Of a stretch of DNA of 64,000 nucleotides, positions 25,655 to 34,898 are shown one piece after another. The DNA comes from Mycolicibacterium tokaiense (GTDB lineage: Bacteria > Actinomycetota > Actinomycetes > Mycobacteriales > Mycobacteriaceae). A program made the position numbers and the translations under genes. Under the pieces are notes generated by a model. The model worked only from the letters and a program-made list of their open reading frames with translations. It had not been told where the DNA came from and ran no database searches. The stretch lies in the NCBI RefSeq assembly GCF_010725885.1, contig NZ_AP022600.1:1302001-1366000 (forward strand). The letters run 5' to 3'. Positions within the stretch are counted from its first letter, which is position 1; each line of letters begins with the position of its first letter.

Positions 25655-26422
25655 ATGGCGTACACCCGCTATGTCGCGCTCGGCGACAGCCAGACCGAGG
25701 GACTCTGGGACGGTGATGACGACACCGGCCTGCGGGGGTTCGCCGACCGGTTGGCAACCCGCCTCGACCAGCTGTATCCCGGCCTGCAGTACGCGAATCT
25801 GGCTGTGCGGGGCCGCACCACCCGCGATGTGCTGGACAACCAACTGCCGGCCGCGCTGGCCATGCGCCCCGACCTGGTGACGGTCTGCGTCGGGATGAAC
25901 GACATGGTGCGCCCGGGCCGTTGGTTCGACACCGCCCTGGTGGAACTGGAGACGGTCTACACGCGGCTGGCGGAAACCGGCGCGGCCGTGGTGACGACGA
26001 CGTTCCCCGACGTCGCCAGGATCCTTCCGGTGGGCCGGGTGCTGGCCGCACGGCTGCAGCAGATCAATGCGGTGATCGCCAATTCGGCTGCGTCACATGG
26101 TTTCGGGCTGGTGGATCTGTTCACCGCGCCGTCGATGATGGATCCCGAGGTGTGGAGCAGCGACCGCATGCACGCCTCACCCTACGGGCACCAGCTGTTC
26201 GCCGACGCGGCCGCCGAGGCACTGGGATTACCCGGCAGCAGCCATGATTGGGCCATTGCACGCGGTACCGGCCAGACTCCACGGCCCAGTCAGCGGATGC
26301 GCGCGCAGGCGCAGTGGACCCGCAACATGCTGGCGCCGTGGATCTGGCGCACGCTGCGCAGCCGGCCACCCGGCTATGGCAAATCCGCCAAGCGGCCCCA
26401 GCTGGCCGGAGTCGACGCATGA
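25655..26422 (+). CDS. SGNH/GDSL-type hydrolase
   Basis: 255 residues. Block I is YVALGDSQTEG with the nucleophile Ser (GDSQ rather than GDSL). Block III is VGMNDM, and block V is SSDRMHASPYGH with the Asp-x-x-His dyad. No signal peptide. The basic C-terminal tail (about 60 residues after the catalytic domain) is longer than usual. It lies 20 bp after corA and overlaps the next gene by four bases. Confidence 0.87.
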   Translation: MAYTRYVALGDSQTEGLWDGDDDTGLRGFADRLATRLDQLYPGLQYANLAVRGRTTRDVLDNQLPAALAMRPDLVTVCVGMNDMVRPGRWFDTALVELETVYTRLAETGAAVVTTTFPDVARILPVGRVLAARLQQINAVIANSAASHGFGLVDLFTAPSMMDPEVWSSDRMHASPYGHQLFADAAAEALGLPGSSHDWAIARGTGQTPRPSQRMRAQAQWTRNMLAPWIWRTLRSRPPGYGKSAKRPQLAGVDA

Positions 26423-27174
26423 TCCGGCGCGGCGACCCGCGCGGCACTCCACTGTTGTTCGTACACGGTGCTTTTCACGGGGCATGGTGCTGGGACGAGC
26501 ACTTCCTGGACTTCTTCGCCGAGCGGAACTACCACGCTGTCGCACTGGATCTGCGCAACCACCCGGGTGACCCCGCAGGTGCGACGGTGGCGGATTACGT
26601 CGCCGACGTCCGCGCTGCCGCAGACGCCCTGTCCCGCCCGCCGGTGGTGATCGGCCATTCGATGGGCGGCTTCGTGGTGCAGAAGTACCTGGCCGACCAC
26701 CCGGCGCCGGCGGGCGTACTGCTGGCCTCGGCCCCGCCGTACGGTCTGCACAAGGCCGCACTGCGGGTGGCCTACCGCAACGCGCGCCACAGCGGGCGAC
26801 CCTCGGCGCTGCGCAGGCCGTTGCTGTTCTTCGGGACACCGGCAGTGGCGCGCAATACCTTCTACAGCGCGGCCACCCCGGAGCACCTGGTCCGCCGCTA
26901 CACCGCATTGTTGTGCGATGAGAGCACCCGCGCGCTGTACCGCGACCTGCTCTACGCCGACCTCGCCGAGCCGGCGAAGGTGCGCACACCCCTGCTGGTG
27001 TTGGGTGCCGCCGAAGACGGCTTCTTCAGTCAGCGCGAAATCTGCGCCACCGCCCGGGCGTATCGGACGCATGCCGAGTTCTTCCCCGGGATGGGCCACA
27101 ACCTGATGCTCGAGCCGGGCTGGGCGACGGTGGCCCAGCGCATCCACAGCTGGCTGCATGAGCAGGTGTTGTAA
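26419..27174 (+). CDS. alpha/beta hydrolase
   Basis: 251 residues. LFVHGAFHGAWCWDEHFLDF at the oxyanion region, GHSMGG nucleophile elbow, catalytic Asp in GAAEDGFF and His in GMGHNLM. The layout resembles lysophospholipase-type esterases. ATG at 26419 overlaps the SGNH gene stop (ATGA), so two hydrolases are translationally coupled and may act on one lipid or ester. Confidence 0.87.
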   Translation: MIRRGDPRGTPLLFVHGAFHGAWCWDEHFLDFFAERNYHAVALDLRNHPGDPAGATVADYVADVRAAADALSRPPVVIGHSMGGFVVQKYLADHPAPAGVLLASAPPYGLHKAALRVAYRNARHSGRPSALRRPLLFFGTPAVARNTFYSAATPEHLVRRYTALLCDESTRALYRDLLYADLAEPAKVRTPLLVLGAAEDGFFSQREICATARAYRTHAEFFPGMGHNLMLEPGWATVAQRIHSWLHEQVL

Positions 27175-27252
27175 CACCAATACCCAGTTCAGCGACACTT
27201 CCGGCAGTGGAGCACTACCATCGGTGGTCCACTGCAGCGAAGGGATGCTCAC

Positions 27253-27981
27253 GTGCGTATACCGCTTCGGCTCGCCCTCGTCCTGGCCTTCAGCGGCCTC
27301 GTCGCCGCCCCCACGGCGTCTGCCGCAGTACCCACCCCGGCCGTCGCCCAGGTGACACCGGGGCCCGCCGACGTGGTGGGCGTCGCCCATCCCGTGGACA
27401 TCACCGTCGCCGCCCCGGCGGACCGGCAGTCGGTCGAACAGTCCATCCAGGTGCTCGAGCCGAAGGGGATGACCGGCCAGTTCGACTGGGTGGACGCCGA
27501 CACCGTCCGCTTCACCCCTGATGAATTCTGGCCTGCGCATTCCACTGTCCGGATGTCGGTGGGCAACACCCCACTGAACTTCAACACCGGTGCGGCCGTG
27601 GTGGGGGTGGCCGACATCTCGGCGCACACCTTCACCGTCAGCATCGACGGCGTCGAGGCTCGGCAGATGCCGGCCTCCATGGGCAAGCCCGGATTCCCGA
27701 CACCCACCGGATCGTTCACCGCACTGGCCAAGGAACGCGACGTGGTGATGGACTCCCGCACCATCGGTATCCCACTGGACTCGTCGGAGGGCTACCTGCT
27801 GGACGTGAACTACGCGGTACGCGTGACGTGGGGCGGGGTGTACGTGCACTCGGCGCCGTGGTCGGTGGGCTCACAGGGTTATGCCAACGTCAGCCACGGT
27901 TGCATCAACCTCAGCCCCGACAACGCGGCCTGGTACTTCGACACGGTGAGCGTCGGCGACCCGATCATCATCAACGCCTGA
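27253..27981 (+). CDS. secreted L,D-transpeptidase (YkuD family)
   Basis: 242 residues. A signal peptide (about 1-24, ending ASA) is followed by an Ig-like domain (about 35-115) and a YkuD catalytic domain with H199 (GVYVHSAPWSVG) and the S-H-G-C-I-N-L motif at 214-220 (Cys217). It cross-links peptidoglycan with 3-3 links in the periplasm. Only one Ig-like domain fits, as in the shorter mycobacterial Ldt proteins. GTG start at 27253 follows AAGGG at 27240-27244. Confidence 0.9.
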   Translation: MRIPLRLALVLAFSGLVAAPTASAAVPTPAVAQVTPGPADVVGVAHPVDITVAAPADRQSVEQSIQVLEPKGMTGQFDWVDADTVRFTPDEFWPAHSTVRMSVGNTPLNFNTGAAVVGVADISAHTFTVSIDGVEARQMPASMGKPGFPTPTGSFTALAKERDVVMDSRTIGIPLDSSEGYLLDVNYAVRVTWGGVYVHSAPWSVGSQGYANVSHGCINLSPDNAAWYFDTVSVGDPIIINA

Positions 27982-27994
27982 CCCGCGGGGTCAG
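27978..27994. terminator. short hairpin between convergent stops
   Basis: CTGACCC-GCG-GGGTCAG is a 7-bp perfect stem with a 3-nt loop that contains the stop codons of both the L,D-transpeptidase gene and the RclA-like gene. No T-run follows on either strand. It may act as a bidirectional terminator or simply reflect overlapping stops. Confidence 0.45.
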
Positions 27995-29355
27995 TGCAGC
28001 GCACCCAGCAGCTGGTTGAACGCCTCCGTCATCGACGGGTGGGTGTAGATCTCGTCGCGCAGCGCGCTGGCGGTGATGCCGTGGCGCATGGCGAGTGCGA
28101 CGGTGTTGATGACCTCGTGGGAATCGTGGGACAGCAGCGCAGCACCGATGATCGTGTCCGCGTCAGCGTCCACCACCACCTTCATCATGCCGCGCGGATC
28201 CCCCACGATCCGCGCCCGCGGCACGGTCGCCATGTCGGCCACTTTTATGGCGGCCACCTTCACCATCAGACCCGCGGCCCGGGCCGCCTTCTCGGTGAGC
28301 CCCACCCGGGACAGCGGCGGAGTGAGGAACAGCGAAAAGGGCACGGCCATGCGGTCCGTGGTGCTGCGGGTGCCACTGCCGTCCAACTGCTGCGCGACGA
28401 TCCGGTAGTCGTCGAGCGAGATGTAGGTGAACTGCGGGCCGCCGTTGACATCACCGACGGCGAAGATGTGGGGTGCGCTGGTACGCAGGTATCCGTCGAC
28501 AATGATGGATCCATCCGGGCGGGTGTCCACCCCGGCGCGGTCCAGACCCAGTCCGGCGGTCACGGCCCGTCGTCCCAGCGCCACCAGCACCAGATCACCT
28601 GCGACGGTGCGGGACTGTCCGTCCTGGGTGAAATGCACGGTGTCGCCTGCTATCTCGTCAACCTGAGCGCCTGAGATGACCTGCACACCGGCGCCGGTCA
28701 GCAGGTCACCGACCGCTGCGGCCACGTCGTCGTCCTCGTTGCCCAGGATGCGGTCGTGCTTTTCCAGCACGGTGACCGCCGAGCCGTAACCGGCGAACAT
28801 CGCGGCGAACTCGAGGCCCACGTAGCCGCCGCCGAGCACCACCAGGCGGGCGGGCAGGTCCGGTTGGACCAATAGCTCAGTACTGGTCACCACCCGGGGA
28901 TTGCCGGACAGACCGGGAATGTCGGGCAGCACCGCTTCAGAACCGGTGCCCACCACGATGTTGGTCGCTGTCACGGTGTGCACGGTGCCGTCGACGTCGT
29001 CGACGCGGATGGTGGTGGCGTCGACGAACTGGGCCCGCCCGGTCAGCACCGTCACGGTCTCCAGGTCGTCGAGCATGGCGAAGTTGCGCCCGCGCAGGTA
29101 GTCGGTCAGGTGTGCGGTGGCATCGACCGCGGCGCGGTAGGCGAACGCATGAGGTGAACCGGATTCGAGGTGCTCGGCCCCGTACACCATCGATTTGGTT
29201 GGGACACAGCCGATGTTGATGCAGGTGCCGCCATACATCTGGGCCGACTGCTCCACCATCACCACCCGGCGGCCCTGCTTGCCCCACGCTGCGGCCAGCG
29301 TCTTGCCGCCCTTGCCGAACCCGATGACGACCAGATCGGCCGTGAGTGTGTCCAT
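27991..29355 (-). CDS. rclA: RclA-like pyridine nucleotide-disulfide oxidoreductase
   Basis: 454 residues. VVIGFGKGGKTLA (FAD), the redox-active disulfide GGTCINIGCVPTK, the NAD site VVLGGGYVGLEFAAMF, then GGPQFTYISLDDYRIV, PFSLFLTPPLSRVGLTE and the C-terminal IYTHPSMTEAFNQLL. These last blocks are those of E. coli RclA, a Cu(II)/Hg(II) reductase protecting against reactive chlorine, rather than of lipoamide or mycothione reductase. The ATG at 29355 is used. No RclR-type regulator is adjacent. Confidence 0.85.
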   Translation of the reverse strand: MDTLTADLVVIGFGKGGKTLAAAWGKQGRRVVMVEQSAQMYGGTCINIGCVPTKSMVYGAEHLESGSPHAFAYRAAVDATAHLTDYLRGRNFAMLDDLETVTVLTGRAQFVDATTIRVDDVDGTVHTVTATNIVVGTGSEAVLPDIPGLSGNPRVVTSTELLVQPDLPARLVVLGGGYVGLEFAAMFAGYGSAVTVLEKHDRILGNEDDDVAAAVGDLLTGAGVQVISGAQVDEIAGDTVHFTQDGQSRTVAGDLVLVALGRRAVTAGLGLDRAGVDTRPDGSIIVDGYLRTSAPHIFAVGDVNGGPQFTYISLDDYRIVAQQLDGSGTRSTTDRMAVPFSLFLTPPLSRVGLTEKAARAAGLMVKVAAIKVADMATVPRARIVGDPRGMMKVVVDADADTIIGAALLSHDSHEVINTVALAMRHGITASALRDEIYTHPSMTEAFNQLLGALH

Positions 29356-29470
29356 GGTGCACCACTCAACCCCACCGAGGCGCAGGTGACCACCCCCGCT
29401 ACCGGTAAAACCCCGCGGGTTCACTCAGGCGGTCCTGCGCCCGCCAGGTGTAGGTGGAATCATCGCAGAG

Positions 29471-30970
29471 ATGGCCACCGATACGCCGCAGACCATCGCC
29501 TACCCGTCCCCCGGTTCCCGTCCTCGACGTCGAGACGAGGAGACCCTGGCGCCCCACGTCATCGTGCTCTTCGGCGCCACCGGCGACCTGGCCAAACGCA
29601 AGCTGCTCCCGGGGATGGCCTATCTGGTGAAATCGGCTCTGGCGCCGCAGATCCGGGTGGTCGGCACCTCGCTGGAGGACTATACCGACGCCGAGTTCCG
29701 GGAACTGGCCCGCGAGGCCATCAACGCCTTCGGCAGCCACAAGCTCACCGACGAGGAGTGGGCGGCGTTCGCCGCCCGGGTGACCTACGTGCCGCAGGGC
29801 GCCGGTCCCGAAGCGCTGGCGGCTGCCGTCGCCGAGGCCGAGACCGAACTCGGTCCCGACACCCAGCGGCTGCACTATCTGTCGGTGCCGCCGAAGGCCG
29901 CACGCGCCGTCATCACCATGCTGCGGGAGGCCAACCTCGTCGAACGGTCCCGAGTCGTGATGGAGAAACCGTTCGGCACTGACCTGGCCAGCGCGGTGGC
30001 ACTCAACGACTTCGTGCACCAGACGTTCCGGGAGCGCCAGATCTTCCGCATCGATCACTTCCTCGGCAAGGAGGCCGCCCAGAACATCCTGGCCTTCCGG
30101 TTCGCCAACGGCCTGTTCGAGCCGATCTGGAACCGCAACTTCATCGACCACATCCAGATCGACATCCCCGAGACCCTGGGCCTGGACCAGCGGGCCAATT
30201 TCTACGAGAGCACCGGCGCCTACAAGGACATGGTGGTGACGCATCTGTTCCAGGTGATGGCCTTCGTCGTGATGGAACCACCCACCGCGCTGGAGCCCCG
30301 AGCCATCAGCGAGGAGAAGAACAAGGTGTTTCGCTCCATGCTGCCCATCAGGTGCGAGGACGTGGTCCGCGGCCAGTTCACCGGTTATCGCGAAACCGAG
30401 GGGGTGGCAAGGGATTCCGACACCGAGACATTCATCGCACTCAAGGTCGGCATCGACAACTGGCGTTGGGCCGGCGTGCCGATCTACCTGCGGACCGGCA
30501 AGCGGATGGCTGAAGGACAGCGCATCATCTCGATCGCCTTCAAGGAGGCGCCGCGCACCATGTTCCCCGCCGGCTCCGGCGTCGGCTCCCAGGGCCCGGA
30601 TCACCTCACCTTCGATCTGGCCGACGCCTCGAAGGTGTCGCTGTCCTTCTACGGCAAGCGGCCGGGGCCCGGGATGAAGCTGGACAAGATGTCCATGCAG
30701 TTCTCCACGCAGGAGACCGAATCCCTGGGCGATGTACTGGAGGCCTACGAACGGTTGATCCTGGACGCGATGCGCGGTGACCACACCTTGTTCACCACCG
30801 CCCAGGGCATCGAATCCCTGTGGGAGCGCTCGAGCGCGCTGCTGGACGATCCCCCGCCGGTGAAGTCCTACCCGCAGGGCACCTGGGGTCCCAACGCCAT
30901 TCACCAACTGATCGCACCGAATGCCTGGCGGTTGCCCTTCGAACGGGCCTGGCGCGAAAAGAAGGGATGA
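29471..30970 (+). CDS. zwf: glucose-6-phosphate dehydrogenase
   Basis: 499 residues, normal length. The coenzyme motif FGATGDLAKRKLLPG is at about 34-48 and the active site RIDHFLGKE at about 193-201, with the catalytic His. EKPFG and KRM-containing YLRTGKRM complete the conserved set. It catalyses the NADP-linked first step of the oxidative pentose phosphate pathway. It stands alone here, without opcA, pgl or gnd, which suggests a second, unlinked copy could exist in the genome. Confidence 0.95.
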   Translation: MATDTPQTIAYPSPGSRPRRRDEETLAPHVIVLFGATGDLAKRKLLPGMAYLVKSALAPQIRVVGTSLEDYTDAEFRELAREAINAFGSHKLTDEEWAAFAARVTYVPQGAGPEALAAAVAEAETELGPDTQRLHYLSVPPKAARAVITMLREANLVERSRVVMEKPFGTDLASAVALNDFVHQTFRERQIFRIDHFLGKEAAQNILAFRFANGLFEPIWNRNFIDHIQIDIPETLGLDQRANFYESTGAYKDMVVTHLFQVMAFVVMEPPTALEPRAISEEKNKVFRSMLPIRCEDVVRGQFTGYRETEGVARDSDTETFIALKVGIDNWRWAGVPIYLRTGKRMAEGQRIISIAFKEAPRTMFPAGSGVGSQGPDHLTFDLADASKVSLSFYGKRPGPGMKLDKMSMQFSTQETESLGDVLEAYERLILDAMRGDHTLFTTAQGIESLWERSSALLDDPPPVKSYPQGTWGPNAIHQLIAPNAWRLPFERAWREKKG

Positions 30971-30975
30971 CTTTC

Positions 30976-30991
30976 CTAGAACGTGTTCTAG
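30976..30991. promoter_or_regulatory. KstR-type operator (CTAGAACGTGTTCTAG)
   Basis: A perfect 16-bp palindrome containing TNNAACNNGTTNNA, the known recognition pattern of the cholesterol repressor KstR. It lies 9 bp upstream of the ATG of the acyl-CoA synthetase gene and is followed by TAGATT (30989-30994), a possible -10 for a leaderless transcript. Confidence 0.8.
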
Positions 30992-31000
30992 ATTGGGAGC

Positions 31001-32656
31001 ATGACCGGCGTCTCCTTCGATCTGTCCAGCGTGTTCTCCACCGTGGCGAACACGATCCCGGAGCACACCGCCCTGGTGTGGCGTGACCTGCGGCTGAGCT
31101 ACGCGCAGATCAATGCCCGTATCGACGGGGTGGCGCATTACCTCACCTCGGTGGGCCTGGGCTGCCACACCGAGCGTGACCGGTTGGCCGGTCACGAATC
31201 CGGACAGGACCACATCGGGCTCTACCTACGCAACGGCAACCAGTACCTGGAGACCATGGTGGCCGCCTATCGCGCCAGGGTGGCCCCGTTCAACGTCAGC
31301 TACCGCTACGTCGAGGACGAGCTGATCTACCTGCTCAACGACTCCAAGGCGACCGCACTGGCCTACAACGCCGAGTTCGCCCCACGGGTGGCTGCCATCC
31401 GCGACCAGCTGCCACACCTGAAAGTCCTGATCCAGGTGGCCGATCACACCGGCAACGAATTGCTGCCCGGTGCCGTCGATTACGAGTCCGTCGTGTCCAC
31501 ACCCGCCCCCGCCATGCCGACGCCCACCGGCGACGACCTGTACATCCTCTACACCGGCGGTACCACCGGCATGCCGAAAGGCGTGCTGTGGCGCCAGCAC
31601 GACATCTTCGTCTCGGCCATGGGCGGACGCCCGTTCGGCAGCACCGAGGCACTGGGCTCGTATGCCGAACTCGCCGAGCGCGCCAAGGCCGCCGGCGGCG
31701 CACTGAAGATCCTGATGCTGCCGCCGTTCATGCACGGCGCCGCGCAATGGGCGGCCTACAACATCATCACCATGGGCGGTGCCATCGTCATTCCCGATGA
31801 CGTGGAGAAACTGCGCCCCGCCGACATTCTGGAACTGGCAGCACGCGAGAAGGTGAGCAGCATTCCGGTGGTGGGTGACGCCATGGCCCGGCCGCTGATC
31901 GACGAGATAGAGACCGGCGAGCACGACCTGTCCGGCCTGATCTCGATCACCAACGGCGGTGCGCCGATGTCGCCGACGGTGCGTGACCGCATCCGGGCGG
32001 CGCTGCCGAACCTGCTGTTGATGGACGCGGTGGGGTCCTCGGAATCCGGCGCTCAGATGAGCAACGTGATCGGTGACGATGCCGGCACCTCGCCGGTGTT
32101 CACTCCCGGATCCGACACGGCCGTGGTGGATCTCGAGTTCACTCGCGTGCTGGCACCCGGGGACGGCGAGGGATGGCTGGCGCGTCGCGACCTGATCCCG
32201 TTGGGCTATCTGGGTGATGCGGCCAAGACCGCGCGCACCTTCCCCACCATCAACGGGGTGCGCTGGTCGGTGCCCGGTGACAAGGCGGTCGCACTGGCCG
32301 ACGGCCGGATCGAGCTGCTGGGCCGCGATTCGGTGACCATCAACTCCGGCGGCGAGAAGATCTTCGCCGAGGAGGTGGAACGCGCCGTGGCAGCGCACCC
32401 GTCGGTCTACGACGTCGTGGTGGCGGGCCGGCCGTCGGAGCGTTGGGGCAGCGAGGTGGTGGCCGTCGTGCAACTGGCCGAGGGCACGTCGGTGACCGAC
32501 GAGGAGCTGATCGAGGTGTGTGGGCGCACCATCGCGCGGTACAAGATCCCCAAGGCCTTCATCCGCACCCCGAAGGTGATGCGGTCACCGGCCGGCAAGG
32601 CCGACTACCGGTGGGCCAAGGCGATAGCCGAAGAGGCTGCCGCACTTCCCCGTTGA
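31001..32656 (+). CDS. FadD-type acyl-CoA synthetase
   Basis: 551 residues, ANL superfamily. P-loop YTGGTTGMPKGVLW at about 184-197, A5 region LLMDAVGSSESG, A7 GYLGD-type LIPLGYLGD, A8 SINSGGEK-like VTINSGGEKIF and A10 RSPAGKADYRW with the adenylation Lys. The pattern resembles FadD19/FadD3-like synthetases for sterol side chains or other bulky acids. An unusual insert CHTERDRLAGHESGQ lies at about 50-65. The KstR-type box just upstream supports a role in sterol or lipid catabolism. Confidence 0.88.
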   Translation: MTGVSFDLSSVFSTVANTIPEHTALVWRDLRLSYAQINARIDGVAHYLTSVGLGCHTERDRLAGHESGQDHIGLYLRNGNQYLETMVAAYRARVAPFNVSYRYVEDELIYLLNDSKATALAYNAEFAPRVAAIRDQLPHLKVLIQVADHTGNELLPGAVDYESVVSTPAPAMPTPTGDDLYILYTGGTTGMPKGVLWRQHDIFVSAMGGRPFGSTEALGSYAELAERAKAAGGALKILMLPPFMHGAAQWAAYNIITMGGAIVIPDDVEKLRPADILELAAREKVSSIPVVGDAMARPLIDEIETGEHDLSGLISITNGGAPMSPTVRDRIRAALPNLLLMDAVGSSESGAQMSNVIGDDAGTSPVFTPGSDTAVVDLEFTRVLAPGDGEGWLARRDLIPLGYLGDAAKTARTFPTINGVRWSVPGDKAVALADGRIELLGRDSVTINSGGEKIFAEEVERAVAAHPSVYDVVVAGRPSERWGSEVVAVVQLAEGTSVTDEELIEVCGRTIARYKIPKAFIRTPKVMRSPAGKADYRWAKAIAEEAAALPR

Positions 32657-32659
32657 GCC

Positions 32660-33739
32660 TCACGGAGCCGGGCGGTAGACACCCTTACCGGTGACCAGCG
32701 GCATGTCCAGAGTGGTGCGGATTCCCGGCGCCGCTGCCACCACGTCCGGTATCGCGTTCACGATGCGGCCGGCCGCCACCAGGATGGCCGCGTAGTTGTG
32801 GTCACCGCGGCTGCTGGTGGGGCAGATGTCGACGGCATAGGAGGGTTCGCCGGTGATCTCGACGCGGTAGGACCCTCCCGGCTGAGCAGGCTGCGCCCAG
32901 TCGGGACGCAGGTCTTCACGCACCCGGGTGATGTGCTCCACCACCACCGCCGCCCTGCCGTCGACCATGCCGCTGATCTCGAAGCGCATCGCGGCCACGG
33001 TGCCCGCCGCGATCACCCCGCACGCGGTCTCGATGTCCTCGGGTGCGGGCTCGAGTTCGTAACTCTCCGTGATCTCGTCGAGTTCGACACCGATTCCGGC
33101 CGCCAGCATCTTCAAGGCGGTCCCCCACGCCGCGCTCAGCACCCCCGGCAGCAGGAGCATGCCCGGCTGATCCAGCGGATTGCCGAAGCCCATCACGATC
33201 TTCATCACCACCTCGCCGTCGTAGGTGGCGTAGTCGGCGATCTCCATGGTGCGGATCTGCTCGATGCGCTGACACGTCCCCGCCAGCGCGAAGGGCATCA
33301 GGTCGGTGGCGAAACCGGGGTCCACCCCAGTGATGAACACCGTCGAATTCCCCTGCAGCGTGGCATCTTCGACCCGTCTGATGGCCTTGTCCGGAAGTAC
33401 GGTCCAGGGGAACTGCAAGCCGCCGGGGGCCGACCCCACGACATTGATGCCGGCCGCCAGGGCCGCGGTGACGTCACGGGTGGCTTCAACGGGCCTGGTG
33501 TCCCCCATGGCGCAGTAGACCAGGCAGTCGGGAGCGGTGGCCAGCACCTGGTCCATGCCCGCGGTGGCCACGATCCCGGTTCGCACGTCGAGTCCGGCAA
33601 GCTCACCGGCGTCTGTACCGAGCTTGTCCTCGGTGGACACGCCCACCGCGGTGAGTTCGAAGCGGGGATCCTCGATCAACTGGGTCAAAGCGATGCGGCC
33701 ACAGTTACCGGTGCCGACGAGCGCGACGCGGATGGTCAT
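32660..33739 (-). CDS. DapB-like NAD(P)-dependent reductase/dehydrogenase
   Basis: 359 residues. The N-terminal Rossmann motif VALVGTGNCGRIAL is followed by a dihydrodipicolinate-reductase-like C-terminal domain (GVDPGFATDLMPFALAG, EIADYATYDGEVVMK, GFGNPLD). Proteins of this group occur in mycobacterial sterol and lipid gene clusters without a settled reaction; true DapB is shorter (about 250). It is convergent with fadD and divergent from the SDR gene, and the shared upstream region has a KstR-type box. Confidence 0.75.
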   Translation of the reverse strand: MTIRVALVGTGNCGRIALTQLIEDPRFELTAVGVSTEDKLGTDAGELAGLDVRTGIVATAGMDQVLATAPDCLVYCAMGDTRPVEATRDVTAALAAGINVVGSAPGGLQFPWTVLPDKAIRRVEDATLQGNSTVFITGVDPGFATDLMPFALAGTCQRIEQIRTMEIADYATYDGEVVMKIVMGFGNPLDQPGMLLLPGVLSAAWGTALKMLAAGIGVELDEITESYELEPAPEDIETACGVIAAGTVAAMRFEISGMVDGRAAVVVEHITRVREDLRPDWAQPAQPGGSYRVEITGEPSYAVDICPTSSRGDHNYAAILVAAGRIVNAIPDVVAAAPGIRTTLDMPLVTGKGVYRPAP

Positions 33740-33770
33740 GGTTGGCAGTATGTCCGGTCAGCGTCAGAAT

Positions 33771-33784
33771 TGAAACAGGTTCTA
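33771..33784. promoter_or_regulatory. KstR-type operator (TGAAACAGGTTCTA)
   Basis: An exact match to TNNAACNNGTTNNA between the divergent DapB-like gene (start 33739) and the SDR gene (start 33816). A -10-like TAGCGT follows at 33802, nine bases before the SDR ATG, so that transcript may be leaderless. Confidence 0.72.
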
Positions 33785-33815
33785 GTTTTCTCGCTGTCGG
33801 GTAGCGTGACGCCCC

Positions 33816-34559
33816 ATGGGACGCGTGGACGGAAAAGTTGTACTGATCAGCGGCGGGGCTCAGGGCATGGGCGCCGCGCACGCCAAGATGCTGGTCGACG
33901 AGGGCGCCAAGGTGGTGATCGGCGACATCCTGGACGAGAAGGGGCAGGCACTGGCTGCGGAGTTGGGTGATGCGGTGCGCTACGTGCACCTGGACGTCAC
34001 CGAGGCGCAGCAGTGGGACGCCGCAGTACAGACTGCCGTCGACACCTATGGCTCGCTGACCGCCCTGGTGAACAACGCGGGCATCGTGGCACTGGGCAAG
34101 ATCGGCAAGTTCGATATGGCCAAGTGGCAGAAGGTGATCGACGTCAACCTCACCGGGACCTTCCTCGGGATGCAGGCGGTGGTGGAGCAGCTGAAGGCCG
34201 CCGGAGGTGGGTCGATCATCAACGTGTCGTCCATCGAAGGCCTGCGGGGGGCACCGATGGTGCACCCCTACGTGGCCTCGAAGTGGGCCGTCCGCGGCCT
34301 GGCGAAATCGGCGGCGCTGGAGCTGGGCCCGTTCAACATCCGAGTCAACTCGGTGCACCCCGGGTTCATCCGTACCCCGATGACCAAGCACTTCCCCGAC
34401 GACATGGTGACCGCACCGTTGGGCCGGCCGGGCAAGTCCGAAGAGGTGTCCACCTTCATCGTGTTCCTGGTGAGCGACGAGTCGTCCTTCTCGACCGGCA
34501 GTGAGTTCGTGATGGACGGCGGCCTGGTCACCGACGTGCCGCACAAGAACCTGTTCTGA
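33816..34559 (+). CDS. SDR, 3-alpha/20-beta-hydroxysteroid dehydrogenase-like
   Basis: 247 residues. SGGAQGMG at 12-19, GDILDEKG (NAD-preferring Asp), NNAG at 86-89, Ser139, Tyr152 and Lys156. The blocks AKVVIGDILDEKGQALAAEL, YVHLDVTEAQQWDAAV and SIINVSSIEGL closely follow mycobacterial FabG3 (Rv2002-type) 20-beta-hydroxysteroid dehydrogenase as I recall it. With the KstR-type box upstream, steroid alcohol/ketone conversion is likely, though not proved. Confidence 0.85.
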   Translation: MGRVDGKVVLISGGAQGMGAAHAKMLVDEGAKVVIGDILDEKGQALAAELGDAVRYVHLDVTEAQQWDAAVQTAVDTYGSLTALVNNAGIVALGKIGKFDMAKWQKVIDVNLTGTFLGMQAVVEQLKAAGGGSIINVSSIEGLRGAPMVHPYVASKWAVRGLAKSAALELGPFNIRVNSVHPGFIRTPMTKHFPDDMVTAPLGRPGKSEEVSTFIVFLVSDESSFSTGSEFVMDGGLVTDVPHKNLF

Positions 34560-34581
34560 GACCGCTGCGACACTGACTTCC

Positions 34582-34618
34582 GTCGACCCCGCGGCCTGTT
34601 CTGTGCCGTGGGGTCGAC
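34582..34618. terminator. hairpin downstream of the SDR gene
   Basis: Arms GTCGACCCC (34582-34590) and GGGGTCGAC (34610-34618) pair perfectly around a 19-nt loop, 22 bp after the SDR stop. No U-tract follows, as is common for mycobacterial terminators. Confidence 0.6.
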
Positions 34619-34884
34619 TCCGTCCGGATAACGGCACACACGATTGCAGTGTGGCCCTGCCGGCGAAGACCTGGACGCACGACGGCCCGCCCGCCGCGGC
34701 GTTGCCAGGCCTGATGACTGCTCTCCGGCCGTGTCGGCATGATTCTTGAGCAACGTTGAACTGCTTTCGTTCGCAACGGTAAACAGTTGCAGACGCGCCA
34801 CCAGCGACGATGACGAATTCATCAGCTATGCCATCACTCGGTACGGCGCCACAAATGCCGGTACAAACCGGGTGTCACTCTGTC

Positions 34885-34898
34885 GGCAAACCTTTGCC
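34885..34898. promoter_or_regulatory. palindrome GGCAAACCTTTGCC
   Basis: An inverted repeat with 6-bp arms (GGCAAA/TTTGCC) about 185 bp upstream of the secreted-protein start. It may be a regulator site; no adjacent regulator gene or second copy was seen. Confidence 0.35.

Noticed and set aside
29399-31213. Very long open frame antisense to zwf
   Set aside because: High GC leaves many long stop-free antisense frames. Its translation is rich in His, Gly and Arg without any family pattern, while the opposite strand is a clear glucose-6-phosphate dehydrogenase.
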